Notes: generated by a model not told the origin, from the letters alone. A stretch of DNA of 64,000 nucleotides from Qipengyuania xiamenensis (GCF_019711495.1 NZ_JAIGNM010000001.1:1572718-1636717), one strand, 5' to 3'; shown: positions 1-10,568, counted from the stretch's first letter. Made by a program: numbers and translations.

Positions 1-17
1 GAGGACAACTTCCCCGA

Positions 18-995
18 ATGACCGCTTACTCGATCCTCGATCTCGTTCCCGTCCGCGAAGGGGGGACGCTGGGCGAGGCATTCGAGGCGGCAACCGGCCT
101 TGCCCGCGCCGCCGAAGAGGCAGGCTGCAAGCGCTACTGGGTAGCAGAACATCATGCGATGGAAGGCATCGCGGGCGGCGCGACGTCGGTCGTGCTCGCG
201 CATGTCGGCAATGCGACCAGCACCATCCGCATAGGGTCGGGCGGCATCATGCTGCCCAACCACACGCCGTTCCAGATTGCCGAGCAGTTCGGCACGCTCG
301 ATGCGCTCTTCCCCGGGCGGGTCGACCTCGGGCTTGGCCGCGCGCCGGGAGCAGGCCCCGAACTCCAGCGCGCCTTGCGCAAGGACCTGCACAGGGCGGC
401 AGAAATGTTCCCGCAGGACGTCGTCGAACTGATGGCTCTGATGGCGGGTGACGGCGAGATTCATCCGACACCGGGACGCGGGGCAAAACCGGAGTTCTGG
501 ATGCTGGGCTCGAGCCTGTTCGGCGCGCAACTCGCCGCGCGGCTCGGCATGCCCTACGCCTTTGCGAGCCACTTCGCGCCCGACCATCTCGACAGCGCGC
601 TCGAAGTCTATCGCCGCGATTTCCGCCACAGCGAGGTGGGCCAGAAACCGCATGTGATGGCGGCGATGAACCTTTTCTGCGCCGATACCGAGGAAGAGGC
701 AGAAACCCTCGCGACCTCGCAGATGCAGGCTTTCGTCGCCCTGCGCACCGGCAAGCCGTCGAAGCTCAAGCCGCCCGTCGAAGGATATCGCGACCAGTTG
801 CCCGCTCCGGCACAGGCCATGCTCGCCCATATCGGTCAGGCGAGCGCCATCGGAACACCGGAGCAATGCGCCGAGGCGGTGCGTGCATTTGTCGAGCGCA
901 CCCGGACGGACGAGATCATCTTCGCCGGGCCGACCTTCGATCCGCAGGCGCGGATTTCTTCGCTGCAAAAGGCGATGCGCGCACTGGCCTCCTGA
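18..995 (+). CDS. Luciferase-like flavin monooxygenase (MsnO8 type)
   Basis: This 325-residue protein is a single-domain TIM-barrel oxidoreductase of the bacterial luciferase-like (LLM) class, expected to use reduced FMN from a separate reductase. The N-terminal SILDLVPVREG, the WVAEHH motif near residue 41, the GSGGIMLPNH stretch and the PGRVDLGLGRAPG motif are typical of the MsnO8 subgroup. A purine-rich GAGGAC lies at the very edge of the window, 11 bases before the ATG, so the start is probably right even though the upstream region is cut off. The substrate cannot be told from sequence. No flavin reductase gene is adjacent. Confidence 0.88.
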   Translation: MTAYSILDLVPVREGGTLGEAFEAATGLARAAEEAGCKRYWVAEHHAMEGIAGGATSVVLAHVGNATSTIRIGSGGIMLPNHTPFQIAEQFGTLDALFPGRVDLGLGRAPGAGPELQRALRKDLHRAAEMFPQDVVELMALMAGDGEIHPTPGRGAKPEFWMLGSSLFGAQLAARLGMPYAFASHFAPDHLDSALEVYRRDFRHSEVGQKPHVMAAMNLFCADTEEEAETLATSQMQAFVALRTGKPSKLKPPVEGYRDQLPAPAQAMLAHIGQASAIGTPEQCAEAVRAFVERTRTDEIIFAGPTFDPQARISSLQKAMRALAS

Positions 996-1155
996 CGCTA
1001 CGGAAAGGACGCCGTGCATAGGATTGCAAAAATGCGCGCGAGTTGCCTTGAAGTGGTCCGACAACAGGCCTAATCGCCCTCCAGACCGTCGCATTTGACG
1101 ACTCGGAAATTTCCCGGCGCCGCACATATCGTGCGCCGCAAGCGAGAGGCCCCCG

Positions 1156-4100
1156 ATGGGTTCCAAGACCGCCACTACCCCCGCCGCCCAAGCAAAAGCC
1201 CTCGCGCAGCACATGCGCGATTCCATGCTGCCCGGGGACACGCCCTTCGATCCCGCACGCCTCAAGGACGCCGCGGCATTCGTCACCGAAGCCGCGCAGC
1301 AGCGCAAGTATGGCGAAGTGGCGATGGCGGTGGAATCGGTCACCGAAGGACACCGCTACACGCGTATCGCGATCATCAACGACGACATGCCGTTCCTCGT
1401 CGATTCCACCGCGAGCACGATCGCTGCGCTCGGCATCTCGATCGACCGCCTCGTCCACCCCGTCGTACCGGTAGAGCGCGCCGATGACTGCTCGCTGGCG
1501 ACCATCCGAGAGGGCGAGCCGGAAGACGCCTATTGGGAATCGATGATCTATCTCGAAACGGCGCGCGTCGATGCCAAGCAGCGCCGCCTGCTCGAAGAGA
1601 ATCTCGAAAAGACGCTGGCCGACGTCCGCGCCGCAGTGACCGACTGGCCCAAGCTGCAGGAACAGATGCAGCAGGATGCCGCCTCGATCGATGACGACGA
1701 AGGCAAGGCACTGCTCGAATGGCTCGATTCCGGCATGTTGACCCAGCTCGGCCATGTCGTGCGCATGCGCGATGGCGAGCAGACCGGTGCATTGGGCATC
1801 TGCCGCGCAGGCGAACCCGAACTTCTGGTCGATGCAAGCTTCGAGCGCGCCTTCAAGTGGTTCGAAGGCAAGGGCGAGAAGCGCAATCCGCTGATCATCA
1901 AGGCCAACCACCTGTCGCGCGTGCATCGCCATGTTCCGCTGGACCTGTTCATCGTGCCCCGCCGCGAAGGCAAGAAGCTGGTCGCCCTATCGGTCCATGC
2001 CGGTGTCTGGACCAGCGCTGCACTGGCCGCTCCGCCGCGCGGTGTGCCTGTCCTGCGCGAACGTCTCGACCGTATTCGCGACAAGCTGAATTTCGACGAG
2101 GGCGGTCATGCCGGCAAGGCGCTGGTCCACGCCATGACCGCGCTGCCGCACGACCTTCTGATCGGTTTCAGCGAGGAAGATTGCGAGCGCGTGGCTACCA
2201 CCATGATGGGCCTCGTCGATCGTCCGCGTCCGCGCCTGGCGCTGGTCGAGGCTCCGCTTGCCCGCCACCTGTTCGCTTTTGTCTGGCTTCCGCGCGACAT
2301 GCTGGCCACGCAGGTCCGCCTGCAGATCAAGGCGCTGCTCGAAGACAATGCCGCTGCCCGCCTGCTCGACTGGAGCCTCGAGGTGGAAGGCGGCAACCTT
2401 GCCATGCTGCGCTTCGTCCTCGACATTCGCGACGGCGCGAAGGCGCCCGATGAAAAGGCGCTCGAACAGCAGCTCCAGACCCTGCTTCGCGGTTGGAGCG
2501 AAGCGGTCGAGAACGAACTTCTCGACATGGTCGAAAAGGGCCGCGCCGCTGCGCTTACCCTTCGTTTCGCAGAGCATTTCCCGACTTCCTACCGCGCCCG
2601 TTTCGGCCCGCGCGAAGCGGCCGAGGACATCGCCCGCCTGCGCGCACTCGGCATCCATGCGGACGATGACGAGGACGGCGATGCGCCCCACCGCGGCGCC
2701 CGTCTCTACTTGTGCGAGCGCGAGGAAGAGGCCTGCCTGCGCCTTAAGCTCTACCAGGCCGAAGGCAGCCTGCCGCTGTCGGACGCAGTGCCCGTGCTCG
2801 AGAATTTCGGCTTCCACGTGCAGGCCGAGACCCCGACCGTGCTCAACGAAGGCATGTTCGGCACGATCCACGATTTCGCCCTGCAGATGGCGCCCGGCGT
2901 CAAGGCCGAGGACCTCGTGGCGCGCGCCGAAGAGATCGAGGAAGCGGTTGCTGCCGTGCTCAACGGCCATGCGGAAAACGACGTCTTCAACCGCCTCGTC
3001 GCCGATGCCGGGCTCGATGCCGACGAAGCGAACTGGCTGCGTGCTTTCTATCGCTACCTGCGCCAGGCGGGGATGGGCTTCACCATCTACACCGTGGTCG
3101 ACGCGCTGGCGAAGAACCCGGACATCACCCGTGCGCTCATGGCTTTGTTCAAGGCGCGTCACGATCCCGAGTTCAAGGGCAATCGCGAAGAGGCCACTGC
3201 CGAAGCGCAGACTTCGATCAGGCGCGGCCTCGCCAAGGTCAAGGCGATCAACGACGACCGTCTGCTGCGGCTCTACAACTCGCTGATCGACGCGATCCTG
3301 CGCACCAACTCCTTCGCCCCCGCAGCGAACGAGGCGCTCGCGTTCAAGATCGACAGCTCGCTGGTTCCGAACCTGCCCAAGCCGATCCCCTGGCGCGAGA
3401 TCTTCGTCTATTCGCGCCGCGTCGAGGGTATCCACCTGCGCGCAGGACCTGTCGCCCGCGGCGGCCTGCGCTGGTCCGACCGGCGCGACGACTTCCGCAC
3501 CGAGATCCTCGGCCTGATGAAAGCCCAGCGCGTGAAGAACGCGGTGATCGTGCCGACCGGCGCGAAGGGCGGCTTCTATCCCAAGCAGCTCCCCGACCCC
3601 GCGCTCGACCGTGATGGCTGGGCTGCGGAAGGCCAGGCGAGCTACGAAGTCTTCATCCGCACGCTCCTGTCTGTCACCGACAACATCGTCGACGACAAGG
3701 TCGTGCACCCCGAAGGCGTGGTCATCACCGACGGTGAAGACCCCTATTTCGTGGTCGCCGCCGACAAGGGCACCGCACGCTTCTCCGACGTTGCCAATGC
3801 GATTGCCGAGAACCGCGACTTCTGGCTCGACGATGCCTTCGCTTCGGGCGGCTCGAAGGGTTACGACCACAAGGCCATGGGCATCACGGCCAAGGGCGCA
3901 TGGGTATCGGTCCAGCGACACTTCCTCGAAATGGGGATCGACGTGCAGACCGACACGATCCGCGTCGCCGGCTGCGGCGACATGTCGGGTGACGTCTTCG
4001 GCAACGGCATGCTGCTGTCGAAGGCGATCCAGCTGGTCGCAGCCTTCGACCATCGCCACATCTTCCTCGATCCCGATCCCGATCCGGCGAAGAGCTGGAA

Positions 4101-5850
4101 GGAACGCCAGCGCATGTTCGACCTGCCGCGTTCGAGCTGGGAGGATTACAACCCCAAGCTCATCTCGCGCGGTGGCGGCGTCTTCCCGCGCGATGCGAAA
4201 TCGATCAAGCTGTCCAAGGCAGTGCAGTCGATGCTCGGCCTCGAAGTCAAGGAAATCGAGCCCGAAGCCCTGATCTCCGCAATTCTCAAGGCGCAGGTCG
4301 ACCTGATCTGGTTCGGCGGCATCGGGACTTACATCAAGGCCTCCACCGAGAATAACGTCCAGGTCGGCGATCCCGCCAACGATCCGCTGCGCGTCGATGC
4401 AAAGGACCTGCGCGCCCGGGTGATCGGCGAAGGTGCGAACCTTGGCACGACGCAGGCAGGCCGCATCGAGTTCTCGCTTCATGGCGGACGCTGCAACACC
4501 GACTTCATCGACAATTCGGCAGGCGTCGATTGCTCGGACAACGAGGTCAACATCAAGATCGCGCTCGCCGCTGCCAAGCGTGCGGACAAGCTGACCGAAC
4601 CCAAGCGCGTAATGCTGCTCGAGGCGATGACCGACGAGGTCAGCGCGCTTGTCCTCGAAGACAACCGCCTGCAGGCGCTTGCCCTGTCGATCGCCGAGAT
4701 CGGCGGCGCGCGCTCGATGGCGCCGCAGCTGCACCTGATCGAAACGCTCGAGGCGGGCGGCAATCTCGACCGCCGCACCGAAGGGCTTGCGGACAACCAG
4801 ACACTGCAGCGCCGCGCTGCCGATGGCATCGGCCTCACGCGGCCCGAGCTGGCCGTGCTGCTGTCCTCGGCCAAGCTCGTGCTGCAGGACGCAATCGAGC
4901 ACAGCGACCTGCCCGACGATCCGATCCTCGAGGACCTGCTGCTGCGCAGCTTCCCCGAGCCGATGCGCAAGAAGTTCAAGACGCAGATCGAGAACCACCG
5001 CCTGCGTCGCGAAATCATCGCGACCAAGCTTGCCAATGCCATGGTCAACCGCCTCGGCATGATCCACCCCTTCGAGCTCGCCGAAGAAGAAGGCGTCGAA
5101 TTGTGCCAGGTAGCCGCGGCGTTCGTGGCGGTGGCGCACCTCTTCGATGTCCGCAGCCTGTGGACCGATCTCGACACGGCGAAAATGGACGAAAGCGCGC
5201 GCCTGCTCATGTTCGACAGGCTCGCCGCCGCGACCGCCAACCTCATGTCGGACGTGCTCCGCACGAGCGCCGGCTCGGTCAATCCGAGCGCACTCGTGGA
5301 AGAGCTCGGCAAGAACGTCACCGTGCTCATCAACTGCTCGGACGAACTGCTCGGCCGCGAACTGAAGAGCCAGTCGGCGGCGCAGAAGGAAGTCTTCACT
5401 GCCGCCGGAGCGCCCGAAGCGATCGCAACGCGCGTGACCCACATGTTCGACCTCGACGGGTCGATCGGTCTTGCCCGCCTCGCCGCCGATACGGAAATCG
5501 ATCCCAAGCTGGTGACGCGCGGCTTTACCGCGATCGGCGCACGCATGGGTATCGACTGGGCACAGAGCACGGCGGCGAAGATGAATTCTTCCGACGTGTG
5601 GGAGCGCCTCCTGGTGTCCAACCTTGCGCGCGATTTCCAGCAGATGCGGCTCGAATTGCTGCGCCGTCTTTCGCGCCGCAAGGACGCCAAGGAAGACATG
5701 CCGCAGGTCGTGGCCAACTGGGCGGAAGACCAGTCGGTCGCGATGACCCAGTTCCGTACAATGGTCGATCGTGCGCAGGCCGAAACGCCTGTCGCGGCGG
5801 CGATGCTGGCGCAGATTGCGAGCATGGCGCGCAACCTGCTCGCCCGGTGA
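1156..5850 (+). CDS. gdhZ: NAD-specific glutamate dehydrogenase, 180-kDa class
   Basis: At 1564 residues this matches the large NAD-dependent glutamate dehydrogenases, which deaminate glutamate to 2-oxoglutarate and ammonium and act mainly in catabolism. The first ~600 residues form the ACT-like regulatory part. The catalytic core follows, with the VPTGAKGGF motif (catalytic lysine region near residue 800) and the dinucleotide-binding GCGDMSGDVFGNGML stretch near residue 940. A long helical C-terminal region completes the protein. GAGAGG about 7 bases before the ATG is a good ribosome site. It appears to be transcribed alone, with no nitrogen-assimilation gene beside it. The symbol follows Caulobacter usage; gdhB is the Pseudomonas name. 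Confidence 0.96.
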   Translation: MGSKTATTPAAQAKALAQHMRDSMLPGDTPFDPARLKDAAAFVTEAAQQRKYGEVAMAVESVTEGHRYTRIAIINDDMPFLVDSTASTIAALGISIDRLVHPVVPVERADDCSLATIREGEPEDAYWESMIYLETARVDAKQRRLLEENLEKTLADVRAAVTDWPKLQEQMQQDAASIDDDEGKALLEWLDSGMLTQLGHVVRMRDGEQTGALGICRAGEPELLVDASFERAFKWFEGKGEKRNPLIIKANHLSRVHRHVPLDLFIVPRREGKKLVALSVHAGVWTSAALAAPPRGVPVLRERLDRIRDKLNFDEGGHAGKALVHAMTALPHDLLIGFSEEDCERVATTMMGLVDRPRPRLALVEAPLARHLFAFVWLPRDMLATQVRLQIKALLEDNAAARLLDWSLEVEGGNLAMLRFVLDIRDGAKAPDEKALEQQLQTLLRGWSEAVENELLDMVEKGRAAALTLRFAEHFPTSYRARFGPREAAEDIARLRALGIHADDDEDGDAPHRGARLYLCEREEEACLRLKLYQAEGSLPLSDAVPVLENFGFHVQAETPTVLNEGMFGTIHDFALQMAPGVKAEDLVARAEEIEEAVAAVLNGHAENDVFNRLVADAGLDADEANWLRAFYRYLRQAGMGFTIYTVVDALAKNPDITRALMALFKARHDPEFKGNREEATAEAQTSIRRGLAKVKAINDDRLLRLYNSLIDAILRTNSFAPAANEALAFKIDSSLVPNLPKPIPWREIFVYSRRVEGIHLRAGPVARGGLRWSDRRDDFRTEILGLMKAQRVKNAVIVPTGAKGGFYPKQLPDPALDRDGWAAEGQASYEVFIRTLLSVTDNIVDDKVVHPEGVVITDGEDPYFVVAADKGTARFSDVANAIAENRDFWLDDAFASGGSKGYDHKAMGITAKGAWVSVQRHFLEMGIDVQTDTIRVAGCGDMSGDVFGNGMLLSKAIQLVAAFDHRHIFLDPDPDPAKSWKERQRMFDLPRSSWEDYNPKLISRGGGVFPRDAKSIKLSKAVQSMLGLEVKEIEPEALISAILKAQVDLIWFGGIGTYIKASTENNVQVGDPANDPLRVDAKDLRARVIGEGANLGTTQAGRIEFSLHGGRCNTDFIDNSAGVDCSDNEVNIKIALAAAKRADKLTEPKRVMLLEAMTDEVSALVLEDNRLQALALSIAEIGGARSMAPQLHLIETLEAGGNLDRRTEGLADNQTLQRRAADGIGLTRPELAVLLSSAKLVLQDAIEHSDLPDDPILEDLLLRSFPEPMRKKFKTQIENHRLRREIIATKLANAMVNRLGMIHPFELAEEEGVELCQVAAAFVAVAHLFDVRSLWTDLDTAKMDESARLLMFDRLAAATANLMSDVLRTSAGSVNPSALVEELGKNVTVLINCSDELLGRELKSQSAAQKEVFTAAGAPEAIATRVTHMFDLDGSIGLARLAADTEIDPKLVTRGFTAIGARMGIDWAQSTAAKMNSSDVWERLLVSNLARDFQQMRLELLRRLSRRKDAKEDMPQVVANWAEDQSVAMTQFRTMVDRAQAETPVAAAMLAQIASMARNLLAR

Positions 5851-5902
5851 TCTGCCTCTCTTTGCTTGACCGCGCGGGCGTTTGACGCCAGCCATTTGCG
5901 CC

Positions 5903-7129
5903 ATGGAGCATTACGACGTCGTCATCGTGGGGTCGGGACACGGCGGCGCGCAGGCTGCGATAGCCTTGCGCCAGGCGGGCCATGAGGATTCGATCCTTAT
6001 GGTCAGTCGCGACCGCAACCCGCCATACGAGCGCCCGCCGCTGTCGAAGGAATATCTCGCCGGCGACAAGCCCTTCGAGAAGATCCTGATCCGGCCCGAG
6101 CAGTTCTGGGCAGACCGGAACGTGACCCTTCACCCCGGCGCCAATGTAAACGAGGTCGATCCGGTCGGCCACGTCCTCAGGCTGTCGGACGACAGTAGCG
6201 TCACCTATCGCAAGCTCATCTGGGCTGGCGGGGGCGATGCCCGCCGTCTCGGCTGTCCGGGTGCGGAACTGGCCGGCATCCACACGATCCGCACGCGCCG
6301 CGATACCGACTCATTGAAGGACGAACTCGAGGCAGGCGCGCGCCGTGCCGTGGTAATCGGTGCGGGCTACATCGGTCTGGAAGCCGCCGCCGTGCTGCGC
6401 AAGATGGATTGCGACGTCACCGTGGTCGAGATGCAGGACCGCGTGCTGGCGCGCGTCGCAGGGCCGGAAATCTCCCAGTTCTACGCCGCCGAACATCGCT
6501 CGCATGGCGTCGACCTCAGGCTCCAAACCGGCGTCGAGCGGATCGAGGGCGACGGAGAGAAGGTGACCGGCGTCACGCTGTCGACCGGAGAGACCGTGGC
6601 CTGCGATATCGTGATCGTCGGCATCGGTATCGTCCCGGCCGTCGGACCGCTGATCGCGGCGGGCGCAGCGGGCAGCAACGGCGTCGACGTCGATACGTTC
6701 TGCCGCACATCGCTCGACGATATATACGCCATCGGAGACTGTGCGGCGCATCCCAATCCCTATGCCGGCAATGCGGTCATCCGTCTCGAATCGGTCCAGA
6801 ATGCCAATGACATGGCGACCGTCGCCGCAAAGGCGATCATGGGCGACAAGCAGGATTACGACGCCGTGCCGTGGTTCTGGTCGAACCAGTACGACCTGCG
6901 CCTCCAGACGGTGGGCATTGCCAATGGCTATGATGCGACCGTGCTGCGCGGCGATCCGGCAGAGCGCAAGTTCAGCCTGATCTACCTGAAAGAAGGTGTG
7001 GTGATCGCGCTCGACTGTGTGAACAACACCCGCGACTATGCGCAGGGGCGCAAGTTGGTGATGGGCCGGGCCGAGATCGATCCGGACCTGCTCGCCGACA
7101 CCGAGACCCCGCTCAAGGAGATGGGCTGA
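5903..7129 (+). CDS. NAD(P)H-dependent ferredoxin reductase, P450/rubredoxin type
   Basis: This 408-residue flavoprotein has the FAD Rossmann motif [10 protein letters not shown] at the N-terminus, the RPPLSKEYL signature, a second NAD-binding motif [10 protein letters not shown] near residue 155 and the late FAD motif YAIGDCA. This is the architecture of putidaredoxin and rubredoxin reductases, which pass electrons from NAD(P)H to a small iron-sulfur protein that serves a P450 or alkane hydroxylase. A TTG 21 bases upstream would add seven poorly fitting residues, so the ATG at 5903 is preferred. Its end overlaps the convergent queG by 17 bp. No ferredoxin gene is adjacent. The CYP153 gene 3.4 kb downstream is a possible client. 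Confidence 0.9.
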   Translation: MEHYDVVIVGSGHGGAQAAIALRQAGHEDSILMVSRDRNPPYERPPLSKEYLAGDKPFEKILIRPEQFWADRNVTLHPGANVNEVDPVGHVLRLSDDSSVTYRKLIWAGGGDARRLGCPGAELAGIHTIRTRRDTDSLKDELEAGARRAVVIGAGYIGLEAAAVLRKMDCDVTVVEMQDRVLARVAGPEISQFYAAEHRSHGVDLRLQTGVERIEGDGEKVTGVTLSTGETVACDIVIVGIGIVPAVGPLIAAGAAGSNGVDVDTFCRTSLDDIYAIGDCAAHPNPYAGNAVIRLESVQNANDMATVAAKAIMGDKQDYDAVPWFWSNQYDLRLQTVGIANGYDATVLRGDPAERKFSLIYLKEGVVIALDCVNNTRDYAQGRKLVMGRAEIDPDLLADTETPLKEMG

Positions 7130-8174
7130 GCCGCCGGGCTGCCCAGTCGGCCGCTTCTGCTACCACCGCGTCGGGATCGCTCCTGAGCGCTTCGACTTGC
7201 GCAAGAAGCGTCGCATCACCGCTGTTCCCGGCGGCGTAAAGACAGTTGCGCACGAAACGATCGCGCCCGACCCGCTTGATCGGCGAACCGGAGAAGAATT
7301 GCCGGAAACCGGCATCGTCGAACGCAAGGAATTGCGAGAGCGCAGGCGCGGCGAGTTCTTCGCGCGGGGCCAGCTTCATGTGACGATGCGCGGTGTCGGC
7401 AAACTTGTTCCAGGGGCACACGGCGAGGCAATCGTCGCAGCCGTAGATGCGGTTGCCCAGCGCCTCGCGGAATTCCTCCGGGATCGGCCCCTTGTGCTCA
7501 ATCGTGAGGTAGGAAATGCAGCGCCGCGCATCGAGCTTGTAAGGCTGCGGGAAGGCGTCAGTCGGGCAGGCATCCTGGCAGGCGCGGCACGATCCGCACA
7601 TGTCGCGGTGCGGCGCGTCGGGCGCGAATTCCAGCGTCGTATAAATCGCGCCGAGGAACAGCCATGAGCCCTGTTCGCGGCTGACCAGATTGGTGTGCTT
7701 GCCCTGCCAGCCGATACCTGCCGCCTGCCCCAGCGGCTTTTCCATAACGGGAGCGGTGTCGACGAAGACCTTCAGTTCGCTTTCCGGCTCGCGCGCGATC
7801 AGCCAGCGCGCCAGCGCCTTCAGCGCCTTCTTCACGACATCGTGATAGTCGCGGCCATGCGCATAGACCGAGATGCGCGCCTTGTCGGGATGCTCCTCAA
7901 GCGCCAGCGGGTCGACATCGGGCGCATAGCTCATGCCGAGCGCGATCACGCTCCTCGCCTCGGGCCACAGGCCTTGCGGGCTGGCGCGCTCGACCTTGCG
8001 GCTCTCCATCCACTCCATCGAGCCGTGACGCCCTTCGGCAAGCCACTGTTCGAACCGCTCCGAACGCAGCACGTCTTCACCGGCAGGCGCAAAGCCGCAG
8101 GCGGAAAAGCCGAGTGCTTTCGCCTCCTCCCTCAGGGCCATTTGCAGGTCATCGGGTGATGCGGCCTTAACCAA
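7113..8174 (-). CDS. queG: Epoxyqueuosine reductase QueG
   Basis: QueG catalyses the last step of queuosine formation in tRNA, reducing epoxyqueuosine with a cobalamin cofactor and two 4Fe-4S clusters. The 353-residue protein carries the cluster motifs [12 protein letters not shown] and [11 protein letters not shown] and the conserved N-terminal [11 protein letters not shown]-terminal helical-repeat region ([11 protein letters not shown]) follows. The TTG start at 8174 is preferred over the ATG at 8141, because QueG proteins normally have about 15-20 residues before the LGF motif and GGGAG lies upstream of the TTG. It is divergent from the ABC transporter genes across only 46 bp. Confidence 0.95.
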   Translation of the reverse strand: MVKAASPDDLQMALREEAKALGFSACGFAPAGEDVLRSERFEQWLAEGRHGSMEWMESRKVERASPQGLWPEARSVIALGMSYAPDVDPLALEEHPDKARISVYAHGRDYHDVVKKALKALARWLIAREPESELKVFVDTAPVMEKPLGQAAGIGWQGKHTNLVSREQGSWLFLGAIYTTLEFAPDAPHRDMCGSCRACQDACPTDAFPQPYKLDARRCISYLTIEHKGPIPEEFREALGNRIYGCDDCLAVCPWNKFADTAHRHMKLAPREELAAPALSQFLAFDDAGFRQFFSGSPIKRVGRDRFVRNCLYAAGNSGDATLLAQVEALRSDPDAVVAEAADWAARRLSPSP

Positions 8175-8220
8175 ACTTGCTGTTGCTCCCGTTCACTTCG
8201 CGCGCCTATGCCTTGGGTCC

Positions 8221-9219
8221 ATGTTGACCAAGACAGGTGCGATGTCGCGAAATCCCGCAGAACACAACCGCCAGCTCGCCATCGAGGCGCGCGGGCTGGT
8301 CAAGCGCTTCGACGACACGCTTGCCGTCGACGGGGTCGACATATCCGTTCCCGAAGGTGCGATCTACGGCATCCTCGGCCCCAATGGCGCCGGCAAGACC
8401 ACGACGCTGCGCATGCTGCTCGGCATTATCGATCCCGACGAAGGCGTGCGCCGCGTTTTCGGGCATGACCGCCCGCACGAAATCGCCAAGTGGATCGGCT
8501 ACCTGCCCGAGGAGCGCGGCCTCTATCCCGCCATGAAATGCGACGAGGCCATCGCCTTCATGGGTTCGCTGCGCGGCCTGTCGCTCGACGAAGGGCGCAA
8601 GCGCGGGCGCGAGCTGATGGAGAACCACGGTCTCGGCCATGCCATCGACCGCCAGATCCGCCAGCTTTCCAAGGGCATGGCCCAGACGGTACAGCTGCTC
8701 GGAACGCTGGTACACAGGCCGAGGCTCGTGGTGCTCGACGAACCCTTCAGCGGGCTCGACGCGATCAACCAGGGTAAGCTCGAAGGCCTGATCCGCGAAC
8801 TTGCCGATCAGGGGACCACGGTCATCTTCTCGACCCATGTGATCCATCACGCCGAACGGCTCTGCAACGATGTCGCAATCATCGCCGGGGGGCGCGTGCC
8901 CTATGCCGGCTCGGTCGACGCGGCACGTGACCGCATTCCGGCGCAGGTCCGTCTCGAAACCCGCAACGAGAGCGGCGAGTGGCGTTCCGCCCTGCCCGAC
9001 GATGCGCGCCACGACACCAAGTCGGGCGGTGGGCATTTCTGGTATTTCCCTATTCCCGATAGCGGGATCGAAGCGCTGCTCAAGCGCCTGATCGACGGCG
9101 AGGCGGGCATCCTCTCGCTCTCGATCGAACGCGCGGGGCTCCATGATGCCTTCGTCGAAATCGCCGGCGAGGCGGCGGCACGGGCGCTCGAGGAAGGCAC
9201 AGCGGAGGCAGGCCAATGA
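8221..9219 (+). CDS. ABC-2 type transporter, ATP-binding subunit
   Basis: The 332-residue protein has Walker A (GPNGAGKTT), the Q-loop region with YLPEERGLYP, a weakly canonical signature region (LSKGMAQ) and Walker B (LVVLDEPFSGLD). After the ATPase domain comes the C-terminal extension (DUF4162-like) common in NatA-type exporters. It overlaps the next gene by 4 bp (ATGA), so the two are translationally coupled subunits of one exporter. An internal ATG at 8242 is an alternative start. The cargo is unknown; NatAB-like systems export sodium, drugs or peptides. Confidence 0.92.
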   Translation: MLTKTGAMSRNPAEHNRQLAIEARGLVKRFDDTLAVDGVDISVPEGAIYGILGPNGAGKTTTLRMLLGIIDPDEGVRRVFGHDRPHEIAKWIGYLPEERGLYPAMKCDEAIAFMGSLRGLSLDEGRKRGRELMENHGLGHAIDRQIRQLSKGMAQTVQLLGTLVHRPRLVVLDEPFSGLDAINQGKLEGLIRELADQGTTVIFSTHVIHHAERLCNDVAIIAGGRVPYAGSVDAARDRIPAQVRLETRNESGEWRSALPDDARHDTKSGGGHFWYFPIPDSGIEALLKRLIDGEAGILSLSIERAGLHDAFVEIAGEAAARALEEGTAEAGQ

Positions 9220-10442
9220 ACACGTCCGACGAAGCGTCACGCCTTTCGCTCCTGCAGGCGGCATGGGTGGTCGCCCGACGCGACTTCAAGGCGATCCTGT
9301 TCAGCCGCGCCTTTTTCATCTTCCTGCTCGGCCCGCTGTTCCCCTTCATCGTTGCCAGCCTGGCAAGCGGTGTAGGCGGTCAGGTCCAGCGCGAAGTGTC
9401 GGTCAATTCGATCGCGCTCGTCATGTCCGAAGAGGATAGCGCGGCGATCCTCGCGGCACGCGAACGCGCGCTCGGCACGATGGATGGACTGCCCGAACTG
9501 GTTGTCCTGACGCCCGAGGAGGGCGAGGAAGCCGAGGAGGTCCTGGGGAGGACTAATCACGCAGTCCTGCTTAGCGGCGACCTTGAGAACCCCGTCCTCA
9601 CCGGCCCGCATATCCAGATCCACCGCTGGGACGGGGCCGTCTCGCTGATGGCCGCCATGGCGACCGGAAGTGCGCCGACCACGTTCCCGAAGATCGAGGA
9701 GCGCCCGCTTGCCGATACGGCGGCCGCTGCGCGCTCCGATCGCATACGCACGGCACAGGCGGGCCAGCTGCTGCTGTTCCTGCTGATGATGCTGCTGGCA
9801 GGCATGGTGCTGTCGAACCTGGTCGAGGAAAAGGCCAATAAGGTGATCGAGGTGCTGGCCGCGGCAATCCCGATGGACGCAGTGTTCTTCGGCAAGCTCT
9901 TCGCGATGCTCGGCGTCAGTTTCGTGGGCATCGCGGTCTGGGGGAGCTTTGGCGGGGCGCTGTTCCTGCTCGCCGGCGAAGCCCTGCCCGACATTCCCGA
10001 CCCCGCGCTGGGCTGGCCACTCTTCGCACTGCTCGGTGTCGCCTATTTCGCCATGGGTTACCTGTTGCTCGGATCGCTGTTCCTGACGATCGGCAGCATG
10101 GCGACCACCGTGCGCGAAGTGCAGACGCTGTCCATGCCGGTCACCATGGCTCAGCTGGTGGTCTTCTTCCTTGCCGCCTACGCGATGACCTCGCCCGGAA
10201 CGCCGCTCGAGATCTTCGCGGCGGTCTTCCCGCTTTCCTCGCCCTTCGCAATGCTCGCACGCGCGGCACAATCGCCCGACATCTGGCCGCACATCCTGGC
10301 GCTCGGATGGCAGGCCTTGTGGGTGGCGCTCTTCATCAAGGGCGGGGCGACGCTGTTCCGCCGCCGGGTGATGAAATCGGGCAAGGGCTCAGGCGGACGC
10401 AAGGGAATATTCGGCCTCTTCGCGCGCAAACAGGGCACATAG
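9216..10442 (+). CDS. ABC-2 type transporter, permease subunit
   Basis: This 408-residue membrane protein has one N-terminal transmembrane helix (FSRAFFIFLLGPLFPFIVASL), a soluble loop of about 140 residues, then five to six helices in the second half. The conserved NLVEEKANKVIEVL motif of NatB/ABC-2 permeases is present near residue 205. It is the membrane partner of the preceding ATPase. The large extracytoplasmic loop is normal for NatB-type permeases. The protein ends in a short basic tail. Substrate unknown. Confidence 0.9.
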   Translation: MNTSDEASRLSLLQAAWVVARRDFKAILFSRAFFIFLLGPLFPFIVASLASGVGGQVQREVSVNSIALVMSEEDSAAILAARERALGTMDGLPELVVLTPEEGEEAEEVLGRTNHAVLLSGDLENPVLTGPHIQIHRWDGAVSLMAAMATGSAPTTFPKIEERPLADTAAAARSDRIRTAQAGQLLLFLLMMLLAGMVLSNLVEEKANKVIEVLAAAIPMDAVFFGKLFAMLGVSFVGIAVWGSFGGALFLLAGEALPDIPDPALGWPLFALLGVAYFAMGYLLLGSLFLTIGSMATTVREVQTLSMPVTMAQLVVFFLAAYAMTSPGTPLEIFAAVFPLSSPFAMLARAAQSPDIWPHILALGWQALWVALFIKGGATLFRRRVMKSGKGSGGRKGIFGLFARKQGT

Positions 10443-10470
10443 ACCTCCGGCCTGGCGGCGTCGTATCCTT

Positions 10471-10493
10471 GCAATGAGCCGCCATTTCATTGC
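10471..10493. promoter_or_regulatory. Dyad GCAATGA-N9-TCATTGC upstream of CYP153
   Basis: A perfect 7-bp inverted repeat with a 9-base spacer lies 76 bases before the P450 start codon, in the gap after the ABC permease gene. It has no T-run, so an operator is more likely than a terminator. The regulator is not identified. Confidence 0.4.
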
Positions 10494-10519
10494 GATAGGT
10501 TCGCTTTTGAAACGCACTA

Positions 10520-10534
10520 TTGACACGCCTGTCA
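10520..10534. promoter_or_regulatory. TGACA-N4-TGTCA dyad overlapping a TTGACA hexamer
   Basis: TTGACA at 10520-10525 could be a -35 box. Its TGACA forms a perfect dyad with TGTCA at 10530-10534. A repressor bound here would block promoter recognition, which fits the TetR-type control common for P450 and fatty-acid genes. No clear -10 hexamer is visible, so the promoter itself is tentative. Confidence 0.4.
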
Positions 10535-10568
10535 GTTAAGGCAGGATGGTGTGCGAGAGGAGAATCCA

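Noticed and set aside
1987..5904. 1305-codon open frame antisense to glutamate dehydrogenase
   Set aside because: A typical high-GC shadow frame; composition is His/Gln/Arg-rich with no motif, while the plus strand encodes a complete enzyme.
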